DNA from: G965197005 sp965197005
GTDB lineage: Bacteria; Pseudomonadota; Gammaproteobacteria; Pseudomonadales; Oceanobacteraceae
Direction: 5' to 3'
NCBI GenBank assembly: GCA_965197005.1
Contig: OZ239982.1
Span: 2,647,418 to 2,711,417, forward strand
DNA: 64,000 nucleotides
Position numbers and translations under genes: made by a program. Positions 10,029-19,040 of the stretch are shown here, one piece after another. The notes under the pieces are model-generated. The model did no database searches, was not told the DNA's origin, and worked only from the letters and a program-made list of their open reading frames with translations. Position 1 is the first letter of the stretch, and each line of letters begins with the position of its first letter.

Positions 10029-10892
10029 TTATTTAAATGGTTTATAACGACGTTGTAGGTAGCGAAATAAGTCAGTTACTTGATTTCTTCCATGGTTTAA
10101 TAGCAAGTTCATCACGGCGGTATTGAGTGCTTTATTTTGCTTATCTGCAACGAGTATTCGTAAGGTTGGATTAATCTGCGGTAGGCTGATTATTTGTCTG
10201 TGAAAGCCTGCCAGTTCAAATAGCTCATTGAGTATTGGCACTGATTTGTAATGCAATACTAAGACCCAGTATTTATCAACAATCTCATCTATAACGGCAC
10301 TTTTAAAACAGGCAACTTCAATTTCCGCTGGTAAAATCACATCACGCTTACGTCCCTTGCTATTTTGTAAAAATAAAGCACCTAAATACAGAGGCTCTTG
10401 CTTGTTTTTCCAAAAATAACGACCGTCCCACTCTTGATAGGCAACTTGAATGGGACGCTCTTCAGGGGGAAAGCATAAAGCCAGATGACGTTCAAAATCT
10501 TGATTACTGTTCATTTCAAGCTCGTTACAGCGATTTTGTGCGTATGCCAGAATATTTAAGTAGTCAGTGGGTTGCTCTGCAAAAAGAACAGCAGATAGCT
10601 TGTGGATATCAAAATTACGGCGTGCCTTTCTTGTGATAATTAGCTGCTCTAGTAGGCGATGTAGTTTTTGATACGACTTATCTTCCTTGCTTGCTTGGCT
10701 AATCAGATTAACAATTTGTTTTACATTCAACCAGTTGCTCTGTAAGAAACTTTGCGGGTTTAAGCTACCCATTACATGTAGCTCAACTTCTTTACAGGCA
10801 GCGCAGGCATACCATTGGGGAAAAAGGCGCTGCACCCAGCGGTTAATCATTGCCTCTAAATTAAAATCACTGTCTATTTTAAACATTGCCAT
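10029..10892 (-). CDS. hypothetical protein with N-terminal CAAC motif
   Basis: I do not recognise the family. The protein is soluble, with about 287 residues from the ATG at 10892, or 303 from a GTG at 10940. Near the N-terminus it has WYACAACKEVELHVMGSL, a CxxC pair. The centre has WDGRYFWKNK. The C-terminus is strongly basic (YLQRRYKPFK). No signal peptide or membrane segment is convincing. It converges on tolC with only 9 bases between the stops. Neither start has a strong ribosome binding site, so the N-terminus is uncertain. Confidence 0.6.
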   Translation of the reverse strand: MAMFKIDSDFNLEAMINRWVQRLFPQWYACAACKEVELHVMGSLNPQSFLQSNWLNVKQIVNLISQASKEDKSYQKLHRLLEQLIITRKARRNFDIHKLSAVLFAEQPTDYLNILAYAQNRCNELEMNSNQDFERHLALCFPPEERPIQVAYQEWDGRYFWKNKQEPLYLGALFLQNSKGRKRDVILPAEIEVACFKSAVIDEIVDKYWVLVLHYKSVPILNELFELAGFHRQIISLPQINPTLRILVADKQNKALNTAVMNLLLNHGRNQVTDLFRYLQRRYKPFK

Positions 10893-11180
10893 ATTATTTA
10901 GTAAAAACCTTATTATTGGCAATAATAAGGGAAAACCCACATATAGCTAGTGTGTTATTGGGTTTTTATGCGGTTATTTGTAAAAAATTAGGCCTGATTA
11001 ATAGAAAACAATGTAATTTTTGTAGCCTATTTACAAAAATCCCAATCATTTAAAAACAATCATTAAAAATATAGCTACACTAAAACTATTCGTTGGCTCT
11101 TAGCGTCAAAGTTATTACGACAACGCCTATGTATATAAGCGTGTTTATCGCTAAAAACAGGAAAAGATAAGGAATAGATT

Positions 11181-11384
11181 ATGAGTGTCATTTTATCCCA
11201 TCAAATGAGCATTCCATTGCATTGCAGTCAGTGCCATTCAGATATGGCTGTCAATTTAAATACCATTAAAAATAAAAACCCACATATTTGTGAGCATTGC
11301 GATTATGTGCATCATCTAAGTGATACTGAACTACAGGTGCTAAAATTGGTTTTATCCCAAGCTGGATTTTATTTTAATAGTTAA
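11181..11384 (+). CDS. small zinc-ribbon-like protein
   Basis: A 67-residue protein with an AAGGA ribosome binding site ahead of the ATG. Two CxxC knuckles (HCSQCHSD and HICEHCDYVHH) spaced about 20 residues apart suggest a single zinc ribbon. There is a short helical tail. The last 11 bases overlap the 3' end of the convergent TetR gene. Function is unknown. It could bind nucleic acid or a protein partner. Confidence 0.65.
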   Translation: MSVILSHQMSIPLHCSQCHSDMAVNLNTIKNKNPHICEHCDYVHHLSDTELQVLKLVLSQAGFYFNS

Positions 11385-12075
11385 TATGGCGTATTAAGTC
11401 AAGCCCTAAAAGCTCTAAATAGCGTGCAATAATAAGGCTTAGTTCTTGGCTGTCCATGGGCTTTTTATTAAGGAGCTGACGATATTCAAGGGCATGAAAC
11501 AATGCCAATACAATTGTGGCATCTTCTTTGGGGTGAGCAAAATCTAATAATTCAAAAAAGCGTTCTATATGTTCGGTTAAAACCTGCTGATGGATTTTTA
11601 CCAGCTCATTAATGCGTTCATTTAAGATGGCCTCATAACGAAATGCCTGCTCAATAATCAACATGGTATGATATTGTTCAATTTGTTTTTGTATATATTG
11701 GGTAATTTGTTCGGTAACCAGTTGCATAAGAACTTTGATGTTGTCTTTTTCTAGGTATTTTTTATTACTGAGAATTTGTTTAAAAGGCTTTTCAAATTCA
11801 TGCGAAAAACGGGTTACTTCTTCTAGGGCTTTTTCTGTATAAAGTGTAAAAGCATCAATAATTAATTCATCAATATCTTTAAAATAATAGGTTGTTGCTG
11901 CAAGTGGCACATTGGCTTCTTTGGCAATGGCTCGATGACGAATTGCACGCACGCCCTCTTTGGCAATAACTCTTAATGCCGCCTCTAAGATTAAACGGCG
12001 GCGAGTTTCACTTTTTGCTCTAAAGGCTTTGCGCCCTTGGTAATTAAGAGATTGTGAGGAAGTATCGCTAAGCAT
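11374..12075 (-). CDS. TetR/AcrR family transcriptional regulator
   Basis: A 233-residue repressor-type protein. The helix-turn-helix lies at about residues 28-72, with RRRLILEAALRVIAKEGV, then RHRAIAKEANVPLAATTYYF and KDIDELI, the usual TetR recognition helix and capping pattern. The rest is helical and would form the ligand and dimer domain. No efflux or metabolic target is adjacent, so its regulon is unknown. The neighbouring 155-residue gene at 12283 is divergent and is one possible target. Confidence 0.85.
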   Translation of the reverse strand: MLSDTSSQSLNYQGRKAFRAKSETRRRLILEAALRVIAKEGVRAIRHRAIAKEANVPLAATTYYFKDIDELIIDAFTLYTEKALEEVTRFSHEFEKPFKQILSNKKYLEKDNIKVLMQLVTEQITQYIQKQIEQYHTMLIIEQAFRYEAILNERINELVKIHQQVLTEHIERFFELLDFAHPKEDATIVLALFHALEYRQLLNKKPMDSQELSLIIARYLELLGLDLIRHINY

Positions 12076-12226
12076 AAATTATTGACTCTTGTTGGCAGCT
12101 TGGTTGTTCAGCTTGTTTATGTTACCAGATTATTAACTGCTTTGCTGGTCTGGCTAAGAATAATCTTTATTAGGCACTTTAGTACGATGACCCTGTATTT
12201 ATATTGGTTTGTTATGCTTTAAAAAT

Positions 12227-12243
12227 ATGGCATAAATTCTGCT
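12227..12243 (+). promoter_or_regulatory. candidate sigma-54 promoter upstream of the 155-residue gene
   Basis: The sequence reads TGGCATAAATTCTGCT, with GG and GC separated by exactly 10 bases. It matches about 9 of the 12 fixed consensus positions. The expected start point near 12254 lies about 30 bases before the start codon at 12283. This is weaker than the fliL promoter and needs transcript data. Confidence 0.4.
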
Positions 12244-12282
12244 TATTTTAAATTGTAGTTATCCATTAATGAGGACATTTTT

Positions 12283-12750
12283 ATGCTAAGTGCTGTTAGT
12301 AATTATCTGCAAAATCAACCTTTAACCAATAAAGATGCCAGTGAAACCACAGAGGTTAAGCCCTTAGATAAAACATCAGCTAAGGTACAAAAAAATGACG
12401 CTAAGGAGGCGCTAAGTGATTATGTGCCATCTTATCGAGCTGTTGCGGTTAGTGCGTTAGCAAATGAATTTAATGTGCATCATTTAGATAATAAAAGTTT
12501 AACTCAGTTAGAGCAAAAAATTCAGCACTATGGACTTTTGCAAGGACGAGCAATGGACGCATTAGGTTTGTTGCGTAGCACGGCACATGAAGCACCGTCT
12601 AAGCAGGGTGTTGATGCGGTGGCGGTGTTAGATAAAATCAGACTCCAATACGATACTTATCAAATTGGCTACCACCAACGCCAAGCTATTGGACAAATTC
12701 ATAGTCTGTTTAAAAACTTATCCTCCGCACGAGATGCGGTTAAAGTGTAG
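12283..12750 (+). CDS. hypothetical protein, possibly RpoN-controlled
   Basis: A soluble 155-residue protein with a TGAGGAC ribosome binding site. The first 50 residues are polar and disordered-looking. Residues about 55-85 (LANEFNVHHLDNKSLTQLEQ) resemble a pattern I associate with small proteins of flagellated pseudomonads, of the type YDVRxxSxxEMxxLSxxLY. That resemblance is from memory and weak. A sigma-54-like site precedes it, which would fit a motility link. It converges on the flavodoxin gene with 5 bases between stops. Confidence 0.6.
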   Translation: MLSAVSNYLQNQPLTNKDASETTEVKPLDKTSAKVQKNDAKEALSDYVPSYRAVAVSALANEFNVHHLDNKSLTQLEQKIQHYGLLQGRAMDALGLLRSTAHEAPSKQGVDAVAVLDKIRLQYDTYQIGYHQRQAIGQIHSLFKNLSSARDAVKV

Positions 12751-12755
12751 CTGTG

Positions 12756-13208
12756 TTATTTTGCCAATGCGACTAACCACTCCTCTAACCATATAAGCGC
12801 ATCTTCATCAGGGGTCACGGTTTCTAGTGCATCTAATTTAAGCCTTGGTATCAGCTCTTGCGCTTGCATGTCATATAGCACTTCTTGCATTGCCTCTCCT
12901 GCTTGGCAAAAAGTATCATAAGAACTGTCGCCTAAACTGATGACCCCAAATTTTAAAGAGGGCATTTGTGGCAAGCTATTATTCAGTTCTTGATAAAACG
13001 GTAAAATGCTATCTGGCAAGTCGCCTTGACCTGTGGTTGCTGTGCACACAATTAAAGCGTCCCATTTGCCTGTTTGTAATGTTTCTAAACTGGCAAACTC
13101 ATCAGCCTCTGCACTGTGCCCTTTGCTAATTAGTGCAGCTTTTAATGCCAATGCAACCGAACCTGCGGTACCTGTTTCACTACCTACTGCAATATAAATC
13201 TTTGCCAT
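12756..13208 (-). CDS. flavodoxin, MioC-like
   Basis: A short-chain flavodoxin of 150 residues. The N-terminal AKIYIAVGSETGTAGSVAL carries the phosphate-binding loop SETGTA. The FMN-flanking segments are CTATTGQGDLPDS and GDSSYDTFCQAGEAM. The start is the ATG at 13208, behind GGAAG. A longer frame to 13271 would put an unlikely 21 residues before the conserved first strand. The overall pattern is that of the MioC/CysJ flavodoxin domain. The electron-transfer partner is unknown. Confidence 0.85.
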   Translation of the reverse strand: MAKIYIAVGSETGTAGSVALALKAALISKGHSAEADEFASLETLQTGKWDALIVCTATTGQGDLPDSILPFYQELNNSLPQMPSLKFGVISLGDSSYDTFCQAGEAMQEVLYDMQAQELIPRLKLDALETVTPDEDALIWLEEWLVALAK

Positions 13209-13371
13209 TATCTGCTTCCAATTAAAAAATGTTGCAAGACTTTTGCATAAAATATCAGAAACTTCAAGCAAGGTTTGTATTTGCTTTAAAGGGAAAATGT
13301 TAAATCTTTGAAAATAAATCCTATATGCCTTATTCTGGTGTTATTTTTGAATTAGTTTTAAGGACAGCATT

Positions 13372-14505
13372 GTGAGTGAAAAACAGACCCCTATTGTTGT
13401 AGAGCAATCTACAGATGAAAAGCCACAAACAGATAGCCAGAGTGCTACTACGCAATCTAATACCAGCAAAAAGCGCAAAGGCGGTGCATTAGCTTGGGTT
13501 AATTTCTTGTTGATTATTGTGTTGTTCGCATTGTTTGGTTTTGCCGCTTGGTATGCGCTAAATAACCAAAAAGGTTCGCAAAGTGAGCTGGCAGTTCTGC
13601 AAGATAGATTGCAAACGGCGCAGCAGCAGTTGGCGACTATCAATACCGAATTAAGTAAATTCAAACAAAGTGAGCAATTAGCACAAAAGCAACTGACTAA
13701 TATGCAAAAAACGGTTGAGTTTAACAGTGCTCGCTTGGCTAAGCTGCCAGGTGCTGAGCGTCAAGATTGGTTGCTTGCAGAGGCAGAATATTTATTGCGA
13801 TTGGCTAACCAGCGACTACAGCTAGAGCAAGATTGGCAAGGTGCGTTGGGTTTATTAACTGGTGCGGATAAAGTGCTACTAGAGACCAGAAATCCAAATG
13901 TGCTTAAAATTAGAGAAACCATTAGCCAAGAAATAATGGCGTTAAAAGCAGTGCCTGCCATTGATCAAGTTGGGTTGGTGCTAAAGCTACAAAGCGTGCA
14001 AAACCGTATTCCAAGTTTACCTTGGCTACCTGAAAAATTTACTCCAGAAGTGACTCAAGATAGTGATGAAGCCTTGGCAAACAAACCGCTAGATGAGCAG
14101 GTTTGGTATAAAAAAGCATGGTTTTCTTTGCGCCAAAGTTTGTCTTCTATGGTGCGAATTAGAAAGCGTGAAGCACCCATTGCACCTGCATTGACTGCTA
14201 ATCAGCGTTATTATTTACAGCAAAATATGCAATTAATGTTAGAGCAAGCACAGTTGGCGGTATTGCGTGGCGAAAGCGTGTTATTTAGTCAAAGTATTGA
14301 GCGAGTAGAAAATTGGGTCAGCAATTATATTCAATTAGATAATCATAACACTCAAGCTATAAGAGACAGCTTAAAAGCATTAAAAACAATGGATATAACG
14401 CCTAAAATGCCGAATATCAGCCAGTCTCTACAGCAGTTGCAAGACTTTGTAGTTGGGCAGCGTCGTTTGCCTGTTAAGTCCAGCCAAGCAGGAGATGACG
14501 CATGA
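13372..14505 (+). CDS. hemX: HemX family membrane protein
   Basis: Inner-membrane protein often annotated as uroporphyrinogen-III C-methyltransferase, although it lacks the methyltransferase fold. There is a disordered acidic/basic N-terminus, one membrane helix at about residues 41-63, then a coiled coil (LAVLQDRLQTAQQQLATI) and a helical domain with WLLAEAEYLLRLANQRLQLE. That last motif is characteristic of HemX. It starts with GTG behind AAGGACAG. It overlaps hemY by 4 bases. Usually it follows hemC-hemD, but here those are about 37 kb away. Confidence 0.9.
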   Translation: MSEKQTPIVVEQSTDEKPQTDSQSATTQSNTSKKRKGGALAWVNFLLIIVLFALFGFAAWYALNNQKGSQSELAVLQDRLQTAQQQLATINTELSKFKQSEQLAQKQLTNMQKTVEFNSARLAKLPGAERQDWLLAEAEYLLRLANQRLQLEQDWQGALGLLTGADKVLLETRNPNVLKIRETISQEIMALKAVPAIDQVGLVLKLQSVQNRIPSLPWLPEKFTPEVTQDSDEALANKPLDEQVWYKKAWFSLRQSLSSMVRIRKREAPIAPALTANQRYYLQQNMQLMLEQAQLAVLRGESVLFSQSIERVENWVSNYIQLDNHNTQAIRDSLKALKTMDITPKMPNISQSLQQLQDFVVGQRRLPVKSSQAGDDA

Positions 14506-15680
14506 AAGTCATTATTCTGTTAACTATTGTATTGGGCTTGCTAATTGGTTATGGGTTGAGCCTAGACCCTGGCTATGTATTGCTGAGCTGGTATCAGTAC
14601 ACGTTTGAATCCAGCTTATGGCTTTTTCTTATTCTTATTTTAGTTATAGGCGGGGTTTTATATACTCTGTTGCATCTTTTGTCATTGCTTAGTCGTAGTC
14701 GTTTTGGCTTTAGTGCCAGTACCAAACAGCATCGGGCACAAGAAGATACCACTCAAGGTTTGTTATATTTGGCAAAGGGACAGTGGGATAAAGCGGAACG
14801 TATTTTAACTCGAAATGCACAATATCTAGCCACGCCATTGATTAATTATTTAGCCGCCGCTAGAGCTGCCCAAGAGCGTGGAGACTTTACTCAGGCTGAC
14901 TCTTGGTTGGCAGACGCTGCCGCCAGCACTAAAGGGGCAGATTTAACGGTGGGTATAGCCCAAGCTGATTTGCTTATCAGTCGTGAGCATTTAGAGCAAG
15001 CATTAGCGGTATTGCTTGAATTGCATAAAAAAAATGCTCATCACGCCTATGTATTAAAGCAGTTAGTTAAGGTTTATACCCTATTAGAAGAATGGTCTGC
15101 TATTTATGAATTGCTGCCCAATATTCGTAAATTCACAAAAATTCCAGCGGAAAAATTGCTGCAACTAGAGCAAAATGTGCATATCCAGATGCTAGAACGT
15201 CAGGCGCATGAAGATAAACAAAATTCTAAAAAACCTAAAATTAAACAGTTTTTTGCTCAACTTAGTCGTGATGAACGCTATCGGTTGCCAGTTATTCGCC
15301 GTTATTTGCAATTATTGCTGGAGTTAAATTACTCAGACTTAGCTGAAGAAGAATTAAGGCAGGCATTAAAATATGTTTGGAGTGATGATTTAATTGAGCT
15401 ATATGGCAAAATTTCTGGCGAAAATACTAAAGCGCAGTTTTTATTTGCTCAGCAGCAATTAAAAGCGCGTCCTAATGACCCTATTTTATTGCTTACTTTG
15501 GCTCGTTTGGCGATTAAAAATAAGGATATTAAAAAAGCCAGAGCCTATGTTGAAACAGGGCTTAGAATTAAAAATCTAGCCAGTTTACAAGTGCAGATGG
15601 GACAAATATTGGTGTTTGAAGGAAATAAAAATGCTGCCTGTGATTATCTCTTAAAAGCAGTGAATGCCGCAAATGATTAA
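14502..15680 (+). CDS. hemY: HemY family protein (TPR, heme biosynthesis operon)
   Basis: Inner-membrane protein with two N-terminal membrane helices at about residues 1-22 and 38-62, then a TPR-rich cytosolic domain. QGLLYLAKGQWDKAERILTR and NYLAAARAAQERGDFTQADSWL are the typical HemY repeats. It differs from the oxygen-dependent protoporphyrinogen oxidase also called HemY. The start codon overlaps the hemX stop in ATGA. It converges on the lipoprotein operon, with a 4-base overlap of the 3' ends. Confidence 0.9.
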   Translation: MKVIILLTIVLGLLIGYGLSLDPGYVLLSWYQYTFESSLWLFLILILVIGGVLYTLLHLLSLLSRSRFGFSASTKQHRAQEDTTQGLLYLAKGQWDKAERILTRNAQYLATPLINYLAAARAAQERGDFTQADSWLADAAASTKGADLTVGIAQADLLISREHLEQALAVLLELHKKNAHHAYVLKQLVKVYTLLEEWSAIYELLPNIRKFTKIPAEKLLQLEQNVHIQMLERQAHEDKQNSKKPKIKQFFAQLSRDERYRLPVIRRYLQLLLELNYSDLAEEELRQALKYVWSDDLIELYGKISGENTKAQFLFAQQQLKARPNDPILLLTLARLAIKNKDIKKARAYVETGLRIKNLASLQVQMGQILVFEGNKNAACDYLLKAVNAAND

Positions 15681-16699
15681 AGCTGTCTTTGTTGCTGTAC
15701 CAACTGCTTCGCAAGTCTTTGAATAATATCGTTTACTAAGGCTTTAACTGCTTTGTCCGTTGCCACCTGTGCGGTGGCAGAAACCCCTTTTACCTGCTGC
15801 TCAAAACGAGTTATGGGCTGGCGTGCGTGGTTATCTATCGTCACTGTACTCATTAAAAAGGTATAAAAACTGCCTGCTCGTTGGACGGAAGTGCTTTGTG
15901 TGTTTAATGCAATAAGCAAATCTGCCTGTTGCAGACTGGAGCTAGATTGTATGCCTAAACGGGCAAATTCATCGACCAATTGCTGCTGTATTTTTAAGCT
16001 GTTTTCTTGCTGCAAAATCAATGCAAACTGTAAACGATTAAATGCTTTATTAATGCGCTTTTGCAGCTTAGTAAATGGATTTTTTGCCGCTTGCTGGTAT
16101 TTTTTTTTGCGTACGCTTTGCCATTGTTTAATTAAGATATTGCGTTTAAGCAACAGGCTTTGAGCGGGTAATAACTGCCTTATTTCTGCTAACGTAGAGT
16201 GTGCTAAAGGCTTATGTAGATAGGGCATTAATTCTTTTTCTCGGAGTTTAATTTGCTCTTTTAATAATGAACTAATTTGCTTGCGTTCAGCTTTAGCAAG
16301 CGCATAGATAACGTGTTTATCTGTATAGGTCTGGCTTATTTTAATAGCAGATAAAAAGGCAGGCGCAATGTCATTTTGCATGAGCTTTGCCGTTTGAGTT
16401 TGCAGTGCTGTCGTAAATTTTGTTTGACGAGGGCTTAATTGTGCAATGAGCTTAACGGTAAGCATGGCATAGGCAGCATTTTTAGCATGTTCGTAAGCAC
16501 TTTGTTTGTCTTTTCCTTTAGCACTAGAACCTGTTGCATAAAACGCATCTAAGCTATCTTTTGGACGCTTAGTCCAAGCTGGTGGGATTTGTTTTTGTAC
16601 CTTAGGCTTGTGTTTGTTCGGCAAGGGGGTTGGTTTAGTTGGCGAACTGCTACAGGCACTTAGCAATACAAGGAGCAATAAACTAAGACGAAGTTGCAT
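15677..16699 (-). CDS. LPP20-like lipoprotein (fifth gene of lipoprotein operon)
   Basis: Predicted lipoprotein of 340 residues with a lipobox LLSACSSS and a proline/lysine-rich linker after the cysteine. PPAWTKRPKDSLDAFYATGS followed by SAYEHAKNAAYAMLTVKLIA matches the LPP20 pattern of W-x-x-P, then a G-x-A/G segment, then a helix with repeated Ala. The second half adds a domain with two predicted mixed segments (LLIALNTQSTSVQRA) that I cannot name. An AAGGAG ribosome binding site precedes the ATG. It is the last gene of a five-lipoprotein leftward operon. Targeting is probably to the outer membrane, since Ser follows the lipid-modified Cys. Confidence 0.75.
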   Translation of the reverse strand: MQLRLSLLLLVLLSACSSSPTKPTPLPNKHKPKVQKQIPPAWTKRPKDSLDAFYATGSSAKGKDKQSAYEHAKNAAYAMLTVKLIAQLSPRQTKFTTALQTQTAKLMQNDIAPAFLSAIKISQTYTDKHVIYALAKAERKQISSLLKEQIKLREKELMPYLHKPLAHSTLAEIRQLLPAQSLLLKRNILIKQWQSVRKKKYQQAAKNPFTKLQKRINKAFNRLQFALILQQENSLKIQQQLVDEFARLGIQSSSSLQQADLLIALNTQSTSVQRAGSFYTFLMSTVTIDNHARQPITRFEQQVKGVSATAQVATDKAVKALVNDIIQRLAKQLVQQQRQL

Positions 16700-16734
16700 T
16701 GTATGCTCCTTGTATTTGAATAATTCTAATTAAG

Positions 16735-17712
16735 TTAACGTCCTACTTTAGCAGAGGTTAATAGCGTATAGAAGTAGTTTGGTATTTTATTCGCCAAGTT
16801 ATTTAGCATTCTGCTTTGTACCATTTCTTTTTGTTGTGCAGATGTTTTAATTGACCAGCGTTGTTTGGCGATGGTTTTGCCTTGATATTGCAGACTCAAC
16901 TCTAAAGAGCCGCGCAACCAATACCATCTTTGTTTTTGTATAACAGGTACGGTATCTAATGTGCCAATTAATGTATATGCACCTGTATCTAGGGTTTTAG
17001 AGCCAACTTGATGCACGCCATTTGCAAGTAAGGGAGCCAGTTTTTTAGATTTTGTCTGTATTTTAAATGTTGTTTTTGCTAAATCTTGGTAAATACGCTC
17101 ACGGAAATAGGCTTCACTGTAGCGGCTTGTTTTGCCCGTTTTTGCTACCACAGATAAGTTACGATTAATTTGTAAGCGTTCTAGTTGTAGTTTTCGTGCG
17201 GCCTCAAGTGCGGATAATCGCTGTACAATATTAGCCCCAGAAGTGCCTCTGTTTGCTAACCACTGACTGTCTTTATCTAGTGTATTTAATCGACCTCTAA
17301 AACGTCTTGCCGCTTCAGATTTATTTAATGTTGCAAGGCTGTAATGCTGACCCTGCTTTGAACGCCAGCGTTGGTCAATTAATGCGCCTTCTAGCACTTG
17401 CGAGGTAAACGCATTTAAACTGCGAGAGGCATTCACTTCATTATGTACAACCTGATTGCCATTTAAGCGGCTCACTGTTGATTTATTAAAGTCTAAGGTG
17501 CGGTCTTTAATTGCCACCTCAAAGGTACGAGATAATCCTGCCAAAGCACGGTTGTCGGCATCATTACTATTGTCTGCTGAGGCCACCGCAACCAAATAGC
17601 GTGATTTAGCATGTTCACTGTATGGATTATTGAGCCACTTGGGTTGCTGTGCCGCACAAGCGGTTAATAGAGCGAGTAAGGCCAGTGTGCTGATTTTTTT
17701 GATGTTGTGCAT
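16735..17712 (-). CDS. LPP20-like lipoprotein (fourth gene of lipoprotein operon)
   Basis: Lipoprotein of 325 residues with lipobox LLTACAAQ. PKWLNNPYSEHAKSRYLVAV, then DNRALAGLSRTFEV, fits the LPP20 motif, in which a W-x-x-P entry strand is followed by alanine-rich helix segments. The C-terminal half repeats strands like YTLIGTLDTVPVIQKQRWYW. It has a good AGGA ribosome binding site. It shares architecture with the next gene downstream, although the two are well diverged. Role unknown; envelope location is inferred. Confidence 0.72.
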   Translation of the reverse strand: MHNIKKISTLALLALLTACAAQQPKWLNNPYSEHAKSRYLVAVASADNSNDADNRALAGLSRTFEVAIKDRTLDFNKSTVSRLNGNQVVHNEVNASRSLNAFTSQVLEGALIDQRWRSKQGQHYSLATLNKSEAARRFRGRLNTLDKDSQWLANRGTSGANIVQRLSALEAARKLQLERLQINRNLSVVAKTGKTSRYSEAYFRERIYQDLAKTTFKIQTKSKKLAPLLANGVHQVGSKTLDTGAYTLIGTLDTVPVIQKQRWYWLRGSLELSLQYQGKTIAKQRWSIKTSAQQKEMVQSRMLNNLANKIPNYFYTLLTSAKVGR

Positions 17713-17721
17713 AATAAAGTC

Positions 17722-18978
17722 CTATTTTTTGAATAAAATAATATGGTTAGAGTAATCTTGCGCTACCAACAATAAAAAGGTTGCCCCAGTTGCAGATATA
17801 TTGATAGCAGGCTGTGCATTGAATGAAAGTTGTGCATTAGAATTGCTAATTATCTGACGGCTAATTAACAGTTGAGCAGGCAATAAACGCCAGCTACGCA
17901 AATCTGCCATTTCAGATACATGCGAGGCAATTGCGGTTAAAACGCCCAAGCCTTCTGATTGCTCATTAGCAAGTCGCGTTGCCTGAAATTTAATAACTGC
18001 CCGTGCCAATGTGGTTGCTTGTAATGTTGGCATTTCACGAGCAAGGTCTTCTTTTGCCAGTAAATTGATATTTTCTAATTTTTCTAAGGGCATTTGCTGC
18101 CCATTAAAAACAGCTAAAACCTGAGGCATAAGTGCCATATTAACGGGCGCATAAAATGGCAATGCTAAAGAGACTTGTTGTGACAAATCAACGCTAAAAA
18201 CAGAAACCTTAGCTTCTTGCTTAGGGTTAACCAAGCCATTGGCATACAGCACAAACAAGGTGCTTTGATTTTTATTTGCCCGTTTAGCCTGCATGGAAAA
18301 CTGTTGTTTATACGCTGTATATTCTTTTTTTAATCCCAACTTAGCACTCATATTGAGCAAGCTCTGCTTTAATGCGTAAGGTAAGGGCTGTTGGCGTTGT
18401 TGCATAATTTCAGCAGCCTTACGATATGAAATCATCGCATTGCTGGTGTCATTATCCATTTCAAAAATCATACCAGAAAGCATATGTACACTGGCAAGCT
18501 GACCACTTAGGCTATCTTTTTCTGCTAGTGTTTGTAACTTCGCATTAGCCTGTAATATCTCTACCCGTGCACCATAAAAATCATTGAGAGCCAAATAATT
18601 TAGGGCCAAATAAAAATGAATAAGCAGTTGCTCGCTCGGAGAGCCAATATAAGCACGTAAGGTTTCATTAATGGTTGCCGCTTGAATGTTTTCACTGATA
18701 CTTAGAGCTTGTAAGGCGGCAATGGTTTTTTTGGCTGCTTGCAAGTGTTGCATACTGGCAGCATAGTCACCTGCTATAAACTTCACAATGCCTACATTCA
18801 TCAGATTATAAACATGGTCACGAGAGGTTTCTTGCAATTTAATTTTATCTATTTCTGCTGTTGCCCCTGCAATATCGTTGTTCATTAGCAGCGTTGCCGT
18901 CTGCTCAACCTGTATTTGATTTTGTGCACAACCACTTAATATCACAAGTAGCAAACAGACACGTAGCAGATGAGTCAT
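17722..18978 (-). CDS. COG3014-like lipoprotein with TPR-like helices
   Basis: Lipoprotein of 418 residues from the ATG at 18978, with lipobox LVILSGCAQN. An upstream ATG at 19017 would put 13 polar residues before the signal and is less likely. FYLALNYLALNDFYGARVEI is the signature-like stretch of the COG3014 family, which is commonly found beside LpoB-like and LPP20-like genes. The rest is helical in its first half and beta-rich in its second half. It lies in the middle of the lipoprotein operon. Function is not established. Confidence 0.72.
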   Translation of the reverse strand: MTHLLRVCLLLVILSGCAQNQIQVEQTATLLMNNDIAGATAEIDKIKLQETSRDHVYNLMNVGIVKFIAGDYAASMQHLQAAKKTIAALQALSISENIQAATINETLRAYIGSPSEQLLIHFYLALNYLALNDFYGARVEILQANAKLQTLAEKDSLSGQLASVHMLSGMIFEMDNDTSNAMISYRKAAEIMQQRQQPLPYALKQSLLNMSAKLGLKKEYTAYKQQFSMQAKRANKNQSTLFVLYANGLVNPKQEAKVSVFSVDLSQQVSLALPFYAPVNMALMPQVLAVFNGQQMPLEKLENINLLAKEDLAREMPTLQATTLARAVIKFQATRLANEQSEGLGVLTAIASHVSEMADLRSWRLLPAQLLISRQIISNSNAQLSFNAQPAINISATGATFLLLVAQDYSNHIILFKK

Positions 18979-19040
18979 AATTAAATCTTGTATGAGGGTC
19001 AAATAGTAAGCCGTCATTTAAGACGGCTTACTTTGGCAAA

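Noticed and set aside
12756..13208. NrdI or long-chain flavodoxin
   Set aside because: Length and the SETGTA / CTATTGQGDLPDS motifs fit the MioC/CysJ-type domain better.
13372..14505. True uroporphyrinogen-III methyltransferase
   Set aside because: No SAM-binding methyltransferase motifs are present; the sequence fits HemX.
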